A stretch of DNA of 64,000 nt from Paractinoplanes maris (GTDB lineage Bacteria; Actinomycetota; Actinomycetes; Mycobacteriales; Micromonosporaceae), in assembly GCF_023544465.1 (NCBI RefSeq), contig NZ_JALPVL010000003.1, positions 1 through 64,000 on the forward strand, given 5' to 3'. The notes beneath the pieces were generated by a model. The model made no database searches. It saw only the letters and a program-made list of their open reading frames with translations, and had not been told where the DNA came from. The position numbers and the translations under genes were made by a program. Shown here one piece after another: positions 1-8,099 of the stretch (position 1 is the stretch's first letter; the number at the start of each line of letters is the position of its first letter).

Positions 1-87
1 CGACGCCGTTGGATCACCCGCTGGAAACCCGCTCTCAACGCCTTCGACCTGGCCTTCGACGGCCGCCTCACCGCAGGCCGCAACTGA
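1..87 (+). mobile_element. C-terminal end of an IS256-family transposase (cut by window edge)
   Basis: Frame 1 is open from the first base to a TGA at 85-87 and encodes about 28 residues ending in RWKPALNAFDLAFDGRL plus a short tail. A tryptophan-K/A-ALN-F-F-GR tail is what I know from the C-termini of IS256-family (mutator-type) transposases. Just downstream sits a short motif that looks like the terminal inverted repeat of this family, which supports the call. Only the last residues are present, so catalytic residues cannot be checked, and whether the element is intact depends on sequence left of the window. Confidence 0.65.
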
Positions 88-96
88 TCACCACAA

Positions 97-126
97 CATC
101 GAGTTACACCGTTTTCTTGACAGACC
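97..126 (+). repeat. Putative terminal inverted repeat of the IS256-type element
   Basis: Ten bases after the transposase stop comes GAGTTACACCGTTTTCTTGA followed by CAGACCC. Ends of IS256-family elements commonly contain a GTTACAC...TTGACA-type motif, so this is probably the right-hand end. The matching left end and the target duplication lie outside the window. Confidence 0.5.
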
Positions 127-347
127 CGGTCACGGGCGACGCCGCTCACGACGGCCGCGGCTCTGGTCATTTCGTTCCCCGTAGTCTCCGGGGCCGCTCC
201 GCACTGATGGTTCTCTTCCCGATGTCGAGTAGCTACCGGCTTCCCGTCTGAGTCATCAGCAGCGCGACACACGGCCGCCTCGTGTCTCCGTTTCATGGAC
301 CCCTGGCCGAAAGTGTGGGCCGATGAGCCGGGCGGCCGAAGGATGAA

Positions 348-546
348 TCAGTCGAAGCCCTGGCACAGTTCGGCGGGTAGGACGCTCGTGACTTTCATGG
401 TGGCGGGGGTCGAAGGTCAGGGTGACCGGGCCCTCCTCGGTGGCCAGGCGCACCGAGCCGGCGTCGATCGACTGCACTGCGGTGTAGTGCGCGCCCTGCT
501 CCGAATAGAGGCAACCCGGTCCTTTCGCCTGGGTCGTGCGAGGCAT
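348..546 (-). CDS. Possible small hypothetical protein, perhaps frameshifted
   Basis: On the minus strand an ATG at 546 opens a frame whose first ~48 residues read like real protein (GCLYSEQGAHYTAVQSIDAG, then a VRLATEEGPVTLTFDP stretch). In the uninterrupted frame the tail then turns arginine/histidine-rich and ends near 256. If one base of the five-C run (405-409 on the plus strand) is skipped, the frame continues DPATMKVTSVLPAELCQGFD and stops at 348-350, a more natural ending of about 65 residues. I do not recognise a family, and no strong ribosome binding site is visible. Coordinates given are those of the corrected frame. Confidence 0.3.
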
Positions 547-608
547 GCAGTGTGGCAGACCGCTTCCACGCCTGGTGCCGCGAAGTTACCCGGCGGTAGG
601 GTTACGGG

Positions 609-2195
609 ATGACGCATGAGGTCTTCAACCAGGCGCCGCCGCTGGTGGACTATGACGTCGCGGCTGATGCGGGGCTGCTGGCGGCCGTCGAGCGGGAGGG
701 CGCCGGGTGGGCCGTCGGTGACCTGCACCGGCTGGGCAAGCTGGCCGGGACGGCGGAGCCGCAGCGGTGGGCGGACGAGGCCAACCGGTACGAGCCACGG
801 CTGCTGACCCATGACCGGTACGGCCATCGCGTCGACGAGGTCGACTTCCACCCGTCGTGGCACCGGCTCATGGAGGTGGCCGTCGGCGAGGGGCTGGCCG
901 GCGCACCCTGGGCCGACGAGCGCGGCGGCGCGCACGTGGCCCGGGCGGCGGGGCTCTACGTCTGGTCCCAGGTCGAGGCCGGGCACTCCTGTCCCATCTC
1001 CATGACGTATGCCGTGGTGCCCGCCCTGCGACACGCACCGGAGCTGGCGGCGGCCTACGGACCACTGCTCACTTCCCGGACGTACGACTTCGGGCTGCGC
1101 GCCCCGGGCACCAAGGCCGGGCTGCTGGCCGGCATGGGGATGACCGAGAAGCAGGGCGGCTCCGACGTCCGGGCCAACACCACCCGGGCGACGCCGGGCG
1201 CGGACGGCACCTGGCGGCTGCGCGGCCACAAGTGGTTCACCAGCGCGCCGATGTGCGACCTCTTCCTCGTGCTGGCCCAGGCGCCGCAAGGACTCTCGTG
1301 TTTCCTCGTGCCGCGCGTGCTCCCGGACGGCACCCGCAACACCTTCCGCATCCAGCGCCTCAAGGACAAGCTGGGCAACCGCAGCAACGCCAGCAGCGAG
1401 CCCGAGTTCGACGACACCGTCGCCTGGCTGGTCGGTGAGCAGGGTCAGGGCATCCGGACGATCATCGAGATGGTCGCCATGACCCGGCTCGACTGCGTGA
1501 CCGGCTCGGCGTCGGGCATGCGGGCCGCGCTCAGCCAGGCCGTCCACCACACCCGGCACCGCAGTGCGTTCGGCGGGCCGCTGGCCGACAAGCCGGTCAT
1601 GCGTAACGTGCTGGCCGATCTGGCGCTCGAGAGCGAGGCGGCGACACTGCTGGCGATGCGGCTGGCCGGTGCGGTCGACCGGGGGGAGCAGGCCTTCCAG
1701 CGGCTGGCGATCGCGGTCGGCAAGTTCTGGGTGTGCAAGCGGCAGCCGGCGGTGGTCGGTGAGGCGCTCGAATGCCTCGGTGGCAACGGTTACGTCGAGG
1801 ACTCGGGGATGCCCCGGCTCTATCGGGACGCCCCGCTCAACTCGATCTGGGAGGGCTCCGGCAACGTCCAGGCGCTCGACATCCTCCGTACGCTCGACCG
1901 GGAACCCGACAGCCTGGACGCCTTCCTGGCCGAGGTCACCCCGGCGGCTCAGGAGGATCGGCGGCTGGCCGCCGCGGTCGCCGCCCTGACCACGCCGAAA
2001 CAGGACGAGGCCCGGCGCACAGCCGAGCGGATGGCTCTCGTGCTCCAGGCGTCGCTGATGGTCCGGTACGCCCCGCCGGCCACCGCCGACGCCTTCTGCG
2101 CCAGCCGGCTCGGCGGCGAGTGGGGGCACACATTCGGCACCCTGTCGGCGAACGTCGACACCGCCGCGATCGTGGAGCGCGCCGCACCCGCGTAG
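609..2195 (+). CDS. aidB: AidB-like acyl-CoA dehydrogenase family protein
   Basis: The 528-residue product matches the AidB branch of the FAD-dependent acyl-CoA dehydrogenase superfamily along its length: HEVFNQ and REGAGW near the start, FHPSWHRLM at about 80-88, GMTEKQGGSDV at 177-187, KDKLGNRSNAS in the middle and NSIWEGSGN near residue 405. E. coli AidB is a DNA-binding flavoprotein of the adaptive response to alkylation with weak isovaleryl-CoA dehydrogenase activity; the length (541 in E. coli) agrees. The ATG at 609 follows closely on the upstream gap and gives the family-typical N-terminus. It stands alone; the next gene begins 93 bases downstream but appears truncated. Whether it acts in DNA repair or lipid catabolism here is not shown by the sequence. 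Confidence 0.88.
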   Translation: MTHEVFNQAPPLVDYDVAADAGLLAAVEREGAGWAVGDLHRLGKLAGTAEPQRWADEANRYEPRLLTHDRYGHRVDEVDFHPSWHRLMEVAVGEGLAGAPWADERGGAHVARAAGLYVWSQVEAGHSCPISMTYAVVPALRHAPELAAAYGPLLTSRTYDFGLRAPGTKAGLLAGMGMTEKQGGSDVRANTTRATPGADGTWRLRGHKWFTSAPMCDLFLVLAQAPQGLSCFLVPRVLPDGTRNTFRIQRLKDKLGNRSNASSEPEFDDTVAWLVGEQGQGIRTIIEMVAMTRLDCVTGSASGMRAALSQAVHHTRHRSAFGGPLADKPVMRNVLADLALESEAATLLAMRLAGAVDRGEQAFQRLAIAVGKFWVCKRQPAVVGEALECLGGNGYVEDSGMPRLYRDAPLNSIWEGSGNVQALDILRTLDREPDSLDAFLAEVTPAAQEDRRLAAAVAALTTPKQDEARRTAERMALVLQASLMVRYAPPATADAFCASRLGGEWGHTFGTLSANVDTAAIVERAAPA

Positions 2196-2288
2196 CAACC
2201 GTCCAACAGTTCAGGCCGGCGCCCGCCCGCCGCCCGCGGCTGGTGGATCTTCGCGACCGGTCTGATCACCTACGTCGCCGCGGACCTC

Positions 2289-4250
2289 GTGTACCAGGTC
2301 AGCGGGATGGTCCTGGGGGAGCACCCGTACCCGTACTGGGACGACCTGATGTATTTCGTGGCGTACCCGTTGGTCTTCGCCGGCCTGATCATGATTTCCC
2401 GGGGCGGCGACCAACGCGACCGCTCCGGCCTCATCGACGCCGCCATCATCGCCGCCGGTGTGGGGCTCGTCTACTGGGTCTTCGTGATCCAGCCGACGCT
2501 GTTCGATCTGAGCACGCCTCTGATCGAACGCCTGGTAACCGTCGGTTACCCGACCGTCGACGTGTTCATGTGCGCGGTGGTGACCCGGCTGATCAGCCGG
2601 CCGGGCGCCCGGGTGACGAGTCTGTGGCTGCTCACGGTCGGCAGCGCCCTCAACTTCGTCGGTGACGTGGCGTGGAGCCTGATCGACACGGATGCCTCGG
2701 CCGGTGGCCTGGTCGATGCGAGCTTCCTTCTCGCGTACCTGATGTGGGCTGGTGCGGGTTTGCACCCGTCGATGGCCGGCATCGGCCGGCGGTCCGGCAC
2801 CCGCCCCCGCTTCGGGCGTGGCCGGCTCCTGCTGCTGGGCGGCATCACCATGACCGTGCCCGCCGTGCTCTTCCTGCAGGGGGCGCGCGGCGAGGCGGTC
2901 AACTGGCCGGCGATCGGGATCGGCGCGGTTGTGCTCTTCGTGCTCGTGCTCATCCGGCTCGGTGGCTTCGTCGGGCAGACTCAGCGGCAGGCGGCCGAAC
3001 TCGAGGACCTCGCCATGCGCGACGACCTCACCGGCCTGGCCAACCGCCGCCTCTTCGAGCTGCGGCTGCGGGCCGCCGCCGGAGCCGGTGTGCCACAGGT
3101 GTGCCTGCTCGACCTGAACGGCTTCAAGCAGATCAACGACCGGCACGGCCACGCGGTCGGCGACCACCTGCTGATCGCCGTCTCCGCCCGGCTGAGCACC
3201 GAGCTGCACGGCGAAGGCCTGCTGGCCCGCATGGGTGGCGACGAGTTCGCCCTGTTGCTGACCGAGGCGACCGCGGCCCAGGGCGAAGCCGTCGTCGACC
3301 GCCTCTGGTCCGCGCTGCGCCGGCCGTTCGAGGTCGACGGGCACGAGTTGCTGGTCGGCGCGGCGATCGGCATCGCCGACGGTGCCGACCCGGTCGAGGT
3401 GCTGCGCCGGGCCGACGTGGCCATGTACGCGGCCAAGGTGTCCCAGGTCCCCTTCCGGCGGTACGCGGTCGACCTCGACGACCGCGCCGACGAAGAAGCC
3501 CGCCTGGGCGCCGAGATGCGCGCCGCGCTCGACGCCGGCCAGTTCCACCTCGTCTACCAGCCGATCGTCGCGCTGCCGGGCGGCGAGATCCGGTCCGTCG
3601 AGTCGCTCATCCGCTGGGGCACGCGCAGCCCCGCCGATTTCATCCCGGTGGCCGAGCGCAACGGCCTGATCGTCGAACTCGGCGAGTGGATCCTGCGCTC
3701 CGCGTGCGCCCAGTTCGTCGCCTGGCAGGCCGCCTCGGGCACGACGGCGCCCGAGCGGATCAGCGTCAACGTCTCGGCCCGGCAGCTCGCCGAGCCCGGC
3801 TTCGCCGACCTGGTGGCCGAGGTGCTGGCGGCCGCCGCGATGCCCCCCGGCCGCCTGATCGTCGAGGTGACCGAGACCGCGGTGTTCGGCGGCGGCGCGG
3901 CCGTGCGGGCGGTCGAGGAGCTGCACCGGCTCGGCGTCCGGATCGCCCTGGACGACTTCGGCACCGGTCACTCGTCGCTCGGCCTGCTGCAGACCGTCCC
4001 GGTCGACATCCTCAAGGTCGACAAGTCGTTCGTCGACAACCTCGCCCTGGCCGGCCGGCACGCGGTCATCGCCACCGCGCTGATCCAGGTCAGCGACGGT
4101 CTCGGCCTGACCGCCGTGGCCGAGGGCGTGGAGACCGCCGAGCAGGCCGCCTCCCTGTACGAGCTGGGCTACCGGCTCGCCCAGGGCTACCACTTCGGAC
4201 GGCCCGTGTCGCAGCCCGCCTTCGACGCCGTCGAGGTCGCCGCCCGGTAG
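2289..4250 (+). CDS. GGDEF-EAL domain protein with incomplete N-terminal membrane domain
   Basis: Several hydrophobic segments (residues 1-225) are followed by a GGDEF domain (DDLTGLANRR near 244, MGGDEF near 315) and an EAL domain (YQPIV..., ESLIRW near 437 in place of EALxRW, DDFGTGHSS near 554, AEGVET near 610). Such proteins make and/or degrade cyclic di-GMP; here the GGEEF/GGDEF active-site motif is intact, and the EAL motif keeps its glutamate but has S for A. Only a GTG at 2289 without a ribosome binding site is available near the 5' end. In-frame membrane-like sequence (GWWIFATGLITYVAADL) extends upstream as far as the aidB stop with no start codon, so roughly the first 70 residues usual for this sensor family seem to be missing. 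Confidence 0.8.
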   Translation: MYQVSGMVLGEHPYPYWDDLMYFVAYPLVFAGLIMISRGGDQRDRSGLIDAAIIAAGVGLVYWVFVIQPTLFDLSTPLIERLVTVGYPTVDVFMCAVVTRLISRPGARVTSLWLLTVGSALNFVGDVAWSLIDTDASAGGLVDASFLLAYLMWAGAGLHPSMAGIGRRSGTRPRFGRGRLLLLGGITMTVPAVLFLQGARGEAVNWPAIGIGAVVLFVLVLIRLGGFVGQTQRQAAELEDLAMRDDLTGLANRRLFELRLRAAAGAGVPQVCLLDLNGFKQINDRHGHAVGDHLLIAVSARLSTELHGEGLLARMGGDEFALLLTEATAAQGEAVVDRLWSALRRPFEVDGHELLVGAAIGIADGADPVEVLRRADVAMYAAKVSQVPFRRYAVDLDDRADEEARLGAEMRAALDAGQFHLVYQPIVALPGGEIRSVESLIRWGTRSPADFIPVAERNGLIVELGEWILRSACAQFVAWQAASGTTAPERISVNVSARQLAEPGFADLVAEVLAAAAMPPGRLIVEVTETAVFGGGAAVRAVEELHRLGVRIALDDFGTGHSSLGLLQTVPVDILKVDKSFVDNLALAGRHAVIATALIQVSDGLGLTAVAEGVETAEQAASLYELGYRLAQGYHFGRPVSQPAFDAVEVAAR

Positions 4251-4259
4251 GGTGCCCGG

Positions 4260-5498
4260 GTGGCGCTCGGCTCCGACTTCCGCCGGCTCTGGTCGGCCTA
4301 CGCGATCAGTGAGCTCGGCACCGGGGTCGGCTTCGGCGCGCTGCCGCTGGTCGCGGTGCTTGTGCTCGACGTACCCGAATTCCAGGTGTCGCTGCTGGCC
4401 GCACTCGGTGGCCTGGCTGCGGCGGCGCTGGCCCTGCCGGCCGGCCCGTGGATCGAGTTCCGCCACAAGCGCCCGGTGATGATCGCCGCCGACCTGGCCC
4501 GCTTCCTGGCCGTCGTCAGCCTGCCCGTGGCCATGCTGGCCGGCGCGCTGACCTACGCCCAGCTCTGCGTGGTCGCGGTGGTGCAGTCGGTCGGCACGAT
4601 CCTGTTCGCCGCGGCCAGCGGCGCCCACCTCAAGGCCTTGGTCGGCGTGGACGACCGGGACGCCGCGAACGGCCGCTTCGAGGCCACGTTCTGGACCGCC
4701 TACAGCGCGGGCCCGGCCCTCGGCGGCGCGCTGACGTCGCTGCTCGGCGTCGCCTGGACGATCACCGCCGACGCCGTGAGCTTCCTGCTCTCCGCGGTCG
4801 GCGTGCGCTCCTTGCGGACGCCGGAGCCGGCCCCACCCGTACGCGGGCCCTCGGTCTCGAAGTTGGCCGAGATCACCGCGGGCTGGCGCTACATCGCGAG
4901 CCACCAGGGTCTGCGCTCCCTGTTCGTCAACCAGCAACTGTTCGCCGGTGCCATGATGGCCGCCTCCCCGCTGCTGACCGTCCTGATGCTGCGCGAGCTG
5001 GGCTTCCCCGCCTGGCAGTACGGCCTGGCCTGGGGACTCGCCTGCCTCGGCGGCGTGGCCGGCGCCCTGAGCGTCAGCCGCCTGAACACCCGCTTCGGCC
5101 GCCGCCGCGTGCTGCTGATGTCCGGCGTGGGCCGAGCCCTCTGGCTGTGGGTGCTGGCCCTGATTCCCGCCGGTCCCGCCGGTTTTGTCCTGGTCGTCGT
5201 GGTGGAGTTCCTGGCCCTCTACGGCTCCGGCGTCTTCAACCCCGCGTTCGCCACCTACCGCATGACCGAGACCGAGGACGGTTACCTCTCCCGGGTGATC
5301 GCCTGCTGGTCCATCACGTCTCGCACGGTCCAGCCGGTCTTCATCGCCCTGGGCGGCCTCTTGGCTGCCCTCACGAGCGTTCGAGCCGCCATGCTGATCT
5401 GCGGCCTGGGCGTCCTGGCCAGCTCGGCCCTGCTCCCATGGCGCAGTTCCCGTCACCTCGACCAGGTATCCGAGGTGGCGCGCTCCGCCTCCTCCTGA
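4260..5498 (+). CDS. Major facilitator superfamily transporter (MFS_3 / EntS-like)
   Basis: A 412-residue, strongly hydrophobic protein with about 12 predicted membrane spans. It begins with FRRLWSAYAISELGTG, typical of the MFS_3 group of exporters related to enterobactin exporter EntS and actinobacterial drug or peptide exporters. The loop after span 2 (residues ~60-75, EFRHKRPVMIAADLARF) corresponds to the conserved MFS cytoplasmic loop. GTG at 4260 lies nine bases after the preceding stop, so it is probably co-transcribed with the GGDEF-EAL gene. Substrate cannot be inferred. Confidence 0.8.
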   Translation: MALGSDFRRLWSAYAISELGTGVGFGALPLVAVLVLDVPEFQVSLLAALGGLAAAALALPAGPWIEFRHKRPVMIAADLARFLAVVSLPVAMLAGALTYAQLCVVAVVQSVGTILFAAASGAHLKALVGVDDRDAANGRFEATFWTAYSAGPALGGALTSLLGVAWTITADAVSFLLSAVGVRSLRTPEPAPPVRGPSVSKLAEITAGWRYIASHQGLRSLFVNQQLFAGAMMAASPLLTVLMLRELGFPAWQYGLAWGLACLGGVAGALSVSRLNTRFGRRRVLLMSGVGRALWLWVLALIPAGPAGFVLVVVVEFLALYGSGVFNPAFATYRMTETEDGYLSRVIACWSITSRTVQPVFIALGGLLAALTSVRAAMLICGLGVLASSALLPWRSSRHLDQVSEVARSASS

Positions 5499-5522
5499 CG
5501 AAATCCCTACCGGAGGTGAAAG

Positions 5523-5735
5523 ATGAACACCATCCTGAAAGCCGTCTTCTCCGCCCTGACCAGCGGCCTGATCGCCTTTCTGTCCGCCCTGCTCACCGCA
5601 CTGCAGGGCCAGAACACCGGCTTCGACACCATCACCGACGGCCAGTGGGTGACGGCGGCCCTGGCGTTCATAGTCGCCGCCACCGGCACCGGCGCCGTGA
5701 CCTACAAGGTCCGCAACCACCCCGCCCACGTGTGA
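5523..5735 (+). CDS. Small holin-like membrane protein
   Basis: This is a 70-residue protein with two hydrophobic segments (about residues 5-30 and 43-62) separated by a polar loop (QGQNTGFDTITDGQW) and a short basic tail. That layout resembles phage-type holins of actinobacterial genomes. A good ribosome binding site (GGAGGTG) lies 7-8 bases before the ATG, which is strong evidence that it is translated. No endolysin or other phage gene is next to it, so either it is a domesticated remnant or it serves another membrane role. Family assignment is tentative. Confidence 0.6.
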   Translation: MNTILKAVFSALTSGLIAFLSALLTALQGQNTGFDTITDGQWVTAALAFIVAATGTGAVTYKVRNHPAHV

Positions 5736-5755
5736 TCCAGCCGCCGCGGGTCCGC

Positions 5756-6054
5756 TCAGCCCTGGCGAACCTCGCGGCGCCACTGCTCGGCCATCACTGT
5801 CACGTCGGTCGTACAGACACCATTGCCCGAGTTGCAGGAGCGCTGGGCGTAAGCCCGCGTCGTGGTCCGCGCGGACAGCCCGGCAACAGCCACGTGCTCC
5901 ACGGCCAGCCGCTCAGCATCTTCGACCTCGGTGAGCGGCCCGCGGCAACCGGGCCATACGCCGGTGCAGCCCGAGGCGATTCACCGCCCGACCGTCTCCA
6001 CGGCGGCCTGAACGCCACGCGTCCCGATCGGGTTCTGTTCCGGTCCGTCATTCG
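5756..6054 (-). pseudogene. Possible decayed gene with an in-frame stop
   Basis: Reading the minus strand from 6054 down to a TGA at 5756-5758 gives protein-like sequence with high third-position GC: NDGPEQNPIGTRGVQAAVE, a TGA at 5981-5983, then a stretch containing EDAERLAVEHVAVAGLSART, RSCNSGNGVCTTDVTVMAEQW and a basic end. The two halves share one frame and codon style, as if one gene were cut by a nonsense mutation. No start codon with a ribosome binding site was found, and I do not recognise the family. It could also be chance coding-like sequence in GC-rich DNA. Confidence 0.3.
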
Positions 6055-6056
6055 CG

Positions 6057-6095
6057 ACGATGCCGCCCTCGACCATGGGTCGAGGGCGGCATCGT
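6057..6095. terminator. Strong hairpin, probable bidirectional terminator
   Basis: Perfect 18-bp inverted repeat (ACGATGCCGCCCTCGACC and its complement) around a three-base loop. It lies 22 bases beyond the stop codon of the minus-strand secreted-protein gene (6117-6545). There is no long U tract, as is usual in actinomycetes. Confidence 0.75.
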
Positions 6096-6116
6096 TGTCA
6101 CTGCGTCAGTCCGTGA

Positions 6117-6545
6117 TCACGACCTCCACGCGGCATCGAGAGCGAGAAAGTACTCGTCCTGGTCATAGAGCGAGACATAGGCCAGATCGGCGCCGCCCCG
6201 CACCGGCGCCGTCGCGGTCAGGCTGACCGGGTAATTCTTGTAGGTGGTCGAGCCGCCACATTTCAAGCTCGTGGAGGCCTCAGGGAAATCCTCTTCGGCT
6301 CCGGCAATTCGGGCGTACGCCTTGACGCGCATGCACGCTCCAGCGGCCACCTTCAGGGTGCCGCTCACACCGACACTCCGGTCGTAGAAGGTCGCCGTCC
6401 CGGTGAAGTTGCTCGAACCGTAGGAAACCAGGACCGAATCCGTAGGATAAGCGGCCTGCGCCGGGGCGGAACCGCCGAAGACGGCGGTTGCCGCGACTGC
6501 CGCTGACACTGCGGCGGCGTGGACAGCGGACTTGGCACGTCCCAT
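6117..6545 (-). CDS. Small secreted protein of unknown function
   Basis: The 142-residue product has a clear Sec signal: MGRAK, a long alanine-rich core and an SAPAQA-AY cleavage site after about residue 31. The mature part (~111 residues) is beta-rich in appearance and holds two cysteines (in GACMRV and LKCGGS) that could form a disulfide. The ATG at 6545 was chosen because GGAGG stands six bases upstream; the frame is open further but lacks such support and would destroy the signal peptide. It ends just before a strong hairpin. No known family was recognised. Confidence 0.75.
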   Translation of the reverse strand: MGRAKSAVHAAAVSAAVAATAVFGGSAPAQAAYPTDSVLVSYGSSNFTGTATFYDRSVGVSGTLKVAAGACMRVKAYARIAGAEEDFPEASTSLKCGGSTTYKNYPVSLTATAPVRGGADLAYVSLYDQDEYFLALDAAWRS

Positions 6546-6582
6546 CGATACCTCCAAGTATGTGAATACCGGGAAAGATACT

Positions 6583-6812
6583 GGCAGACCGCGCGCCCGC
6601 AACATCCGCGACATGCAGGTGACCGACCTGCTCGGCCGGCACCGCGTCGTCGTCGACCACGCGGCCATCGGCGGGCTCCTGACCGGGCGGCGGGTGCTCG
6701 TGACCTGCACCGGCGGCGAGATCGGCTCCGAGTTGTGCCGCCAGATCCAGCGGTACGACCCGGCCGAGTTGATGATGCTCGACCACGACGAGGCGGCCCG
6801 ATCAGAAGTGGT
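6583..6812 (+). pseudogene. Fragment of a CapD/WbpM-like nucleotide-sugar epimerase/dehydratase
   Basis: About 75 codons resemble the middle of membrane-bound polysaccharide biosynthesis proteins of the CapD/WbpM/PglF family. They contain the segment leading into the NAD-binding fold (RNIRDMQVTDLLGRHRVVVD), the Rossmann start RRVLVTCTGGEIGSELCRQI and the following PAELMMLDHDE. In intact members the glycine motif is TGAGGSIGSEL; here it reads TCTGGEIGSEL, so the fragment has also decayed. The transmembrane N-terminus and the catalytic domain are absent. The open frame begins inside the 5' end of the oppositely oriented secreted-protein gene and runs into unrelated arginine-rich codons. Confidence 0.7.
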
Positions 6813-6829
6813 ATCGGAGTTGGGGCGGT

Positions 6830-7798
6830 TCAGCGGCGAGCGGCGACCATCTTTTCGATCTCGTCGACGACGATCTGGGGCTTGTCCTGCGGGATTTCGT
6901 GTGAGCTTCCCTTGGCGGTGATCAGTGTGCGTCCGGGCCCCGCCGCGACGAACGCGGCGGCAGCGTCGCGCCAGCGCTGGGCGTCCTGCGGGGAGCCGTC
7001 GAACGGTGTCTTCTCCGACCCGATGTAGGTGACCGGGACGCTGTCCGGCCAGGAGACCTTGTGGTACGCCTGATGAGTGGGACCGAAGTTCTCGGACGTC
7101 GCGATGAGCTGCCGGTTCGCCTTCGTCGACGGCTGCTTCTTGAGCGCTGCAATTTGCGGCGTGGTGAGCGCGACGAGGCGCTGGATTTCCTTGTCGGTGA
7201 AGAATGGGGGCACGTTGGCGTCGACGAGTACCTCCCCGGACAGCACGCCCGGGTTGGCGCGGGCGAAGTAGGTGGCAACCTCCCCCGCCTGCGAGTGGGA
7301 CACGAGGACTACATTGCGGGTGGCGCCGAGCTCGCGCAGACCGGCCTGCAGGTCAGAGGCGGCGGCCCGGCCGTCCCAGGGGCCCTTCACCTCGTCACTG
7401 TTGCCTAGCCCCGCCCGGTCGTAGGTGATGATCTGTGACCCGGTCGCCTTCGACAGCTGCGGGACGATGCCGTTCCACTGTGTGTGATCCTCGCCGCCAC
7501 CGGAGTCCAACACGATGGCCGGTGAGTGCCCGGGGATGACGTAGAACGCGAGGCGATGCCCGTTGTTGGTGATCATGTGCTGGCCTGCCGCAGGGGCCGA
7601 GTTTGCCGGCTCGGCCGCGCTGGCCGAGGCAGCGGGAGCCGGAGCTGCTGGGCCGGTCGTGTGCGCGGGTTTCGGCGCCGCCGAATCGCCGCACCCGGAG
7701 ACCGCGCCGACTACGGCGACGGGCAGGACAAGGGCGAAGGCGGCCCAGCGGAACCGAGACAATCTCCGAGTGGTGCCGGAATCGTTCTGTACAGTCAT
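6830..7798 (-). CDS. Lipoprotein alpha/beta hydrolase
   Basis: A 322-residue protein with a lipoprotein signal peptide (basic start, hydrophobic core, lipobox VSGC with Cys36), an alanine/proline linker to about residue 72 and an alpha/beta-hydrolase fold. Ser169 in SHSQAG is the likely nucleophile (the usual GxSxG first glycine is a serine), and the His in SSHEIPQDKP near the C-terminus the likely base. It should be anchored outside the cell membrane and act as an esterase, lipase or peptidase; the substrate is unknown. The ATG at 7798 is preferred; an in-frame ATG at 7807 and a TTG at 7846 are alternatives. It is divergent from the gene at 8100. Confidence 0.75.
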   Translation of the reverse strand: MTVQNDSGTTRRLSRFRWAAFALVLPVAVVGAVSGCGDSAAPKPAHTTGPAAPAPAASASAAEPANSAPAAGQHMITNNGHRLAFYVIPGHSPAIVLDSGGGEDHTQWNGIVPQLSKATGSQIITYDRAGLGNSDEVKGPWDGRAAASDLQAGLRELGATRNVVLVSHSQAGEVATYFARANPGVLSGEVLVDANVPPFFTDKEIQRLVALTTPQIAALKKQPSTKANRQLIATSENFGPTHQAYHKVSWPDSVPVTYIGSEKTPFDGSPQDAQRWRDAAAAFVAAGPGRTLITAKGSSHEIPQDKPQIVVDEIEKMVAARR

Positions 7799-8099
7799 GG
7801 AGATCATTTTTCGCAGTTTCTCTGCCGCGTTCGATCCTGCTGGCAACCCTCTCGGATGGGGGGTCAGCCCTACCTACCCTTGCCACGGGCGGAACAGAAC
7901 GAACTCTGCACTCTTGGCCAGGATGGCGTGAGTCGTCCCGGCCGCGTGACATCCGGATTTGCCGCCGTTGGTGCGAGGCGTGCCGCTGATGCCTGCCACG
8001 CTCGGTATCGAAAGCGGTCGGCGCCGGGCGCACGGACGGCCCGGACGGATGACTTCGGCCGGCGCCGCGGCCGCGACGACAACCATTACAGTCGCATTC

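Noticed and set aside
2211..5783. A 1190-codon open frame antisense to the GGDEF-EAL and MFS genes
   Set aside because: It is a by-product of high third-position GC; the translation is rich in Gly, Arg, His and Gln without motifs, while the plus-strand genes have clear domains.
5800..6051. 83-codon open frame on the minus strand
   Set aside because: Composition is Arg/Pro/Ser-rich and unlike protein; the overlapping other frame (5756-6054) looks more coding-like.
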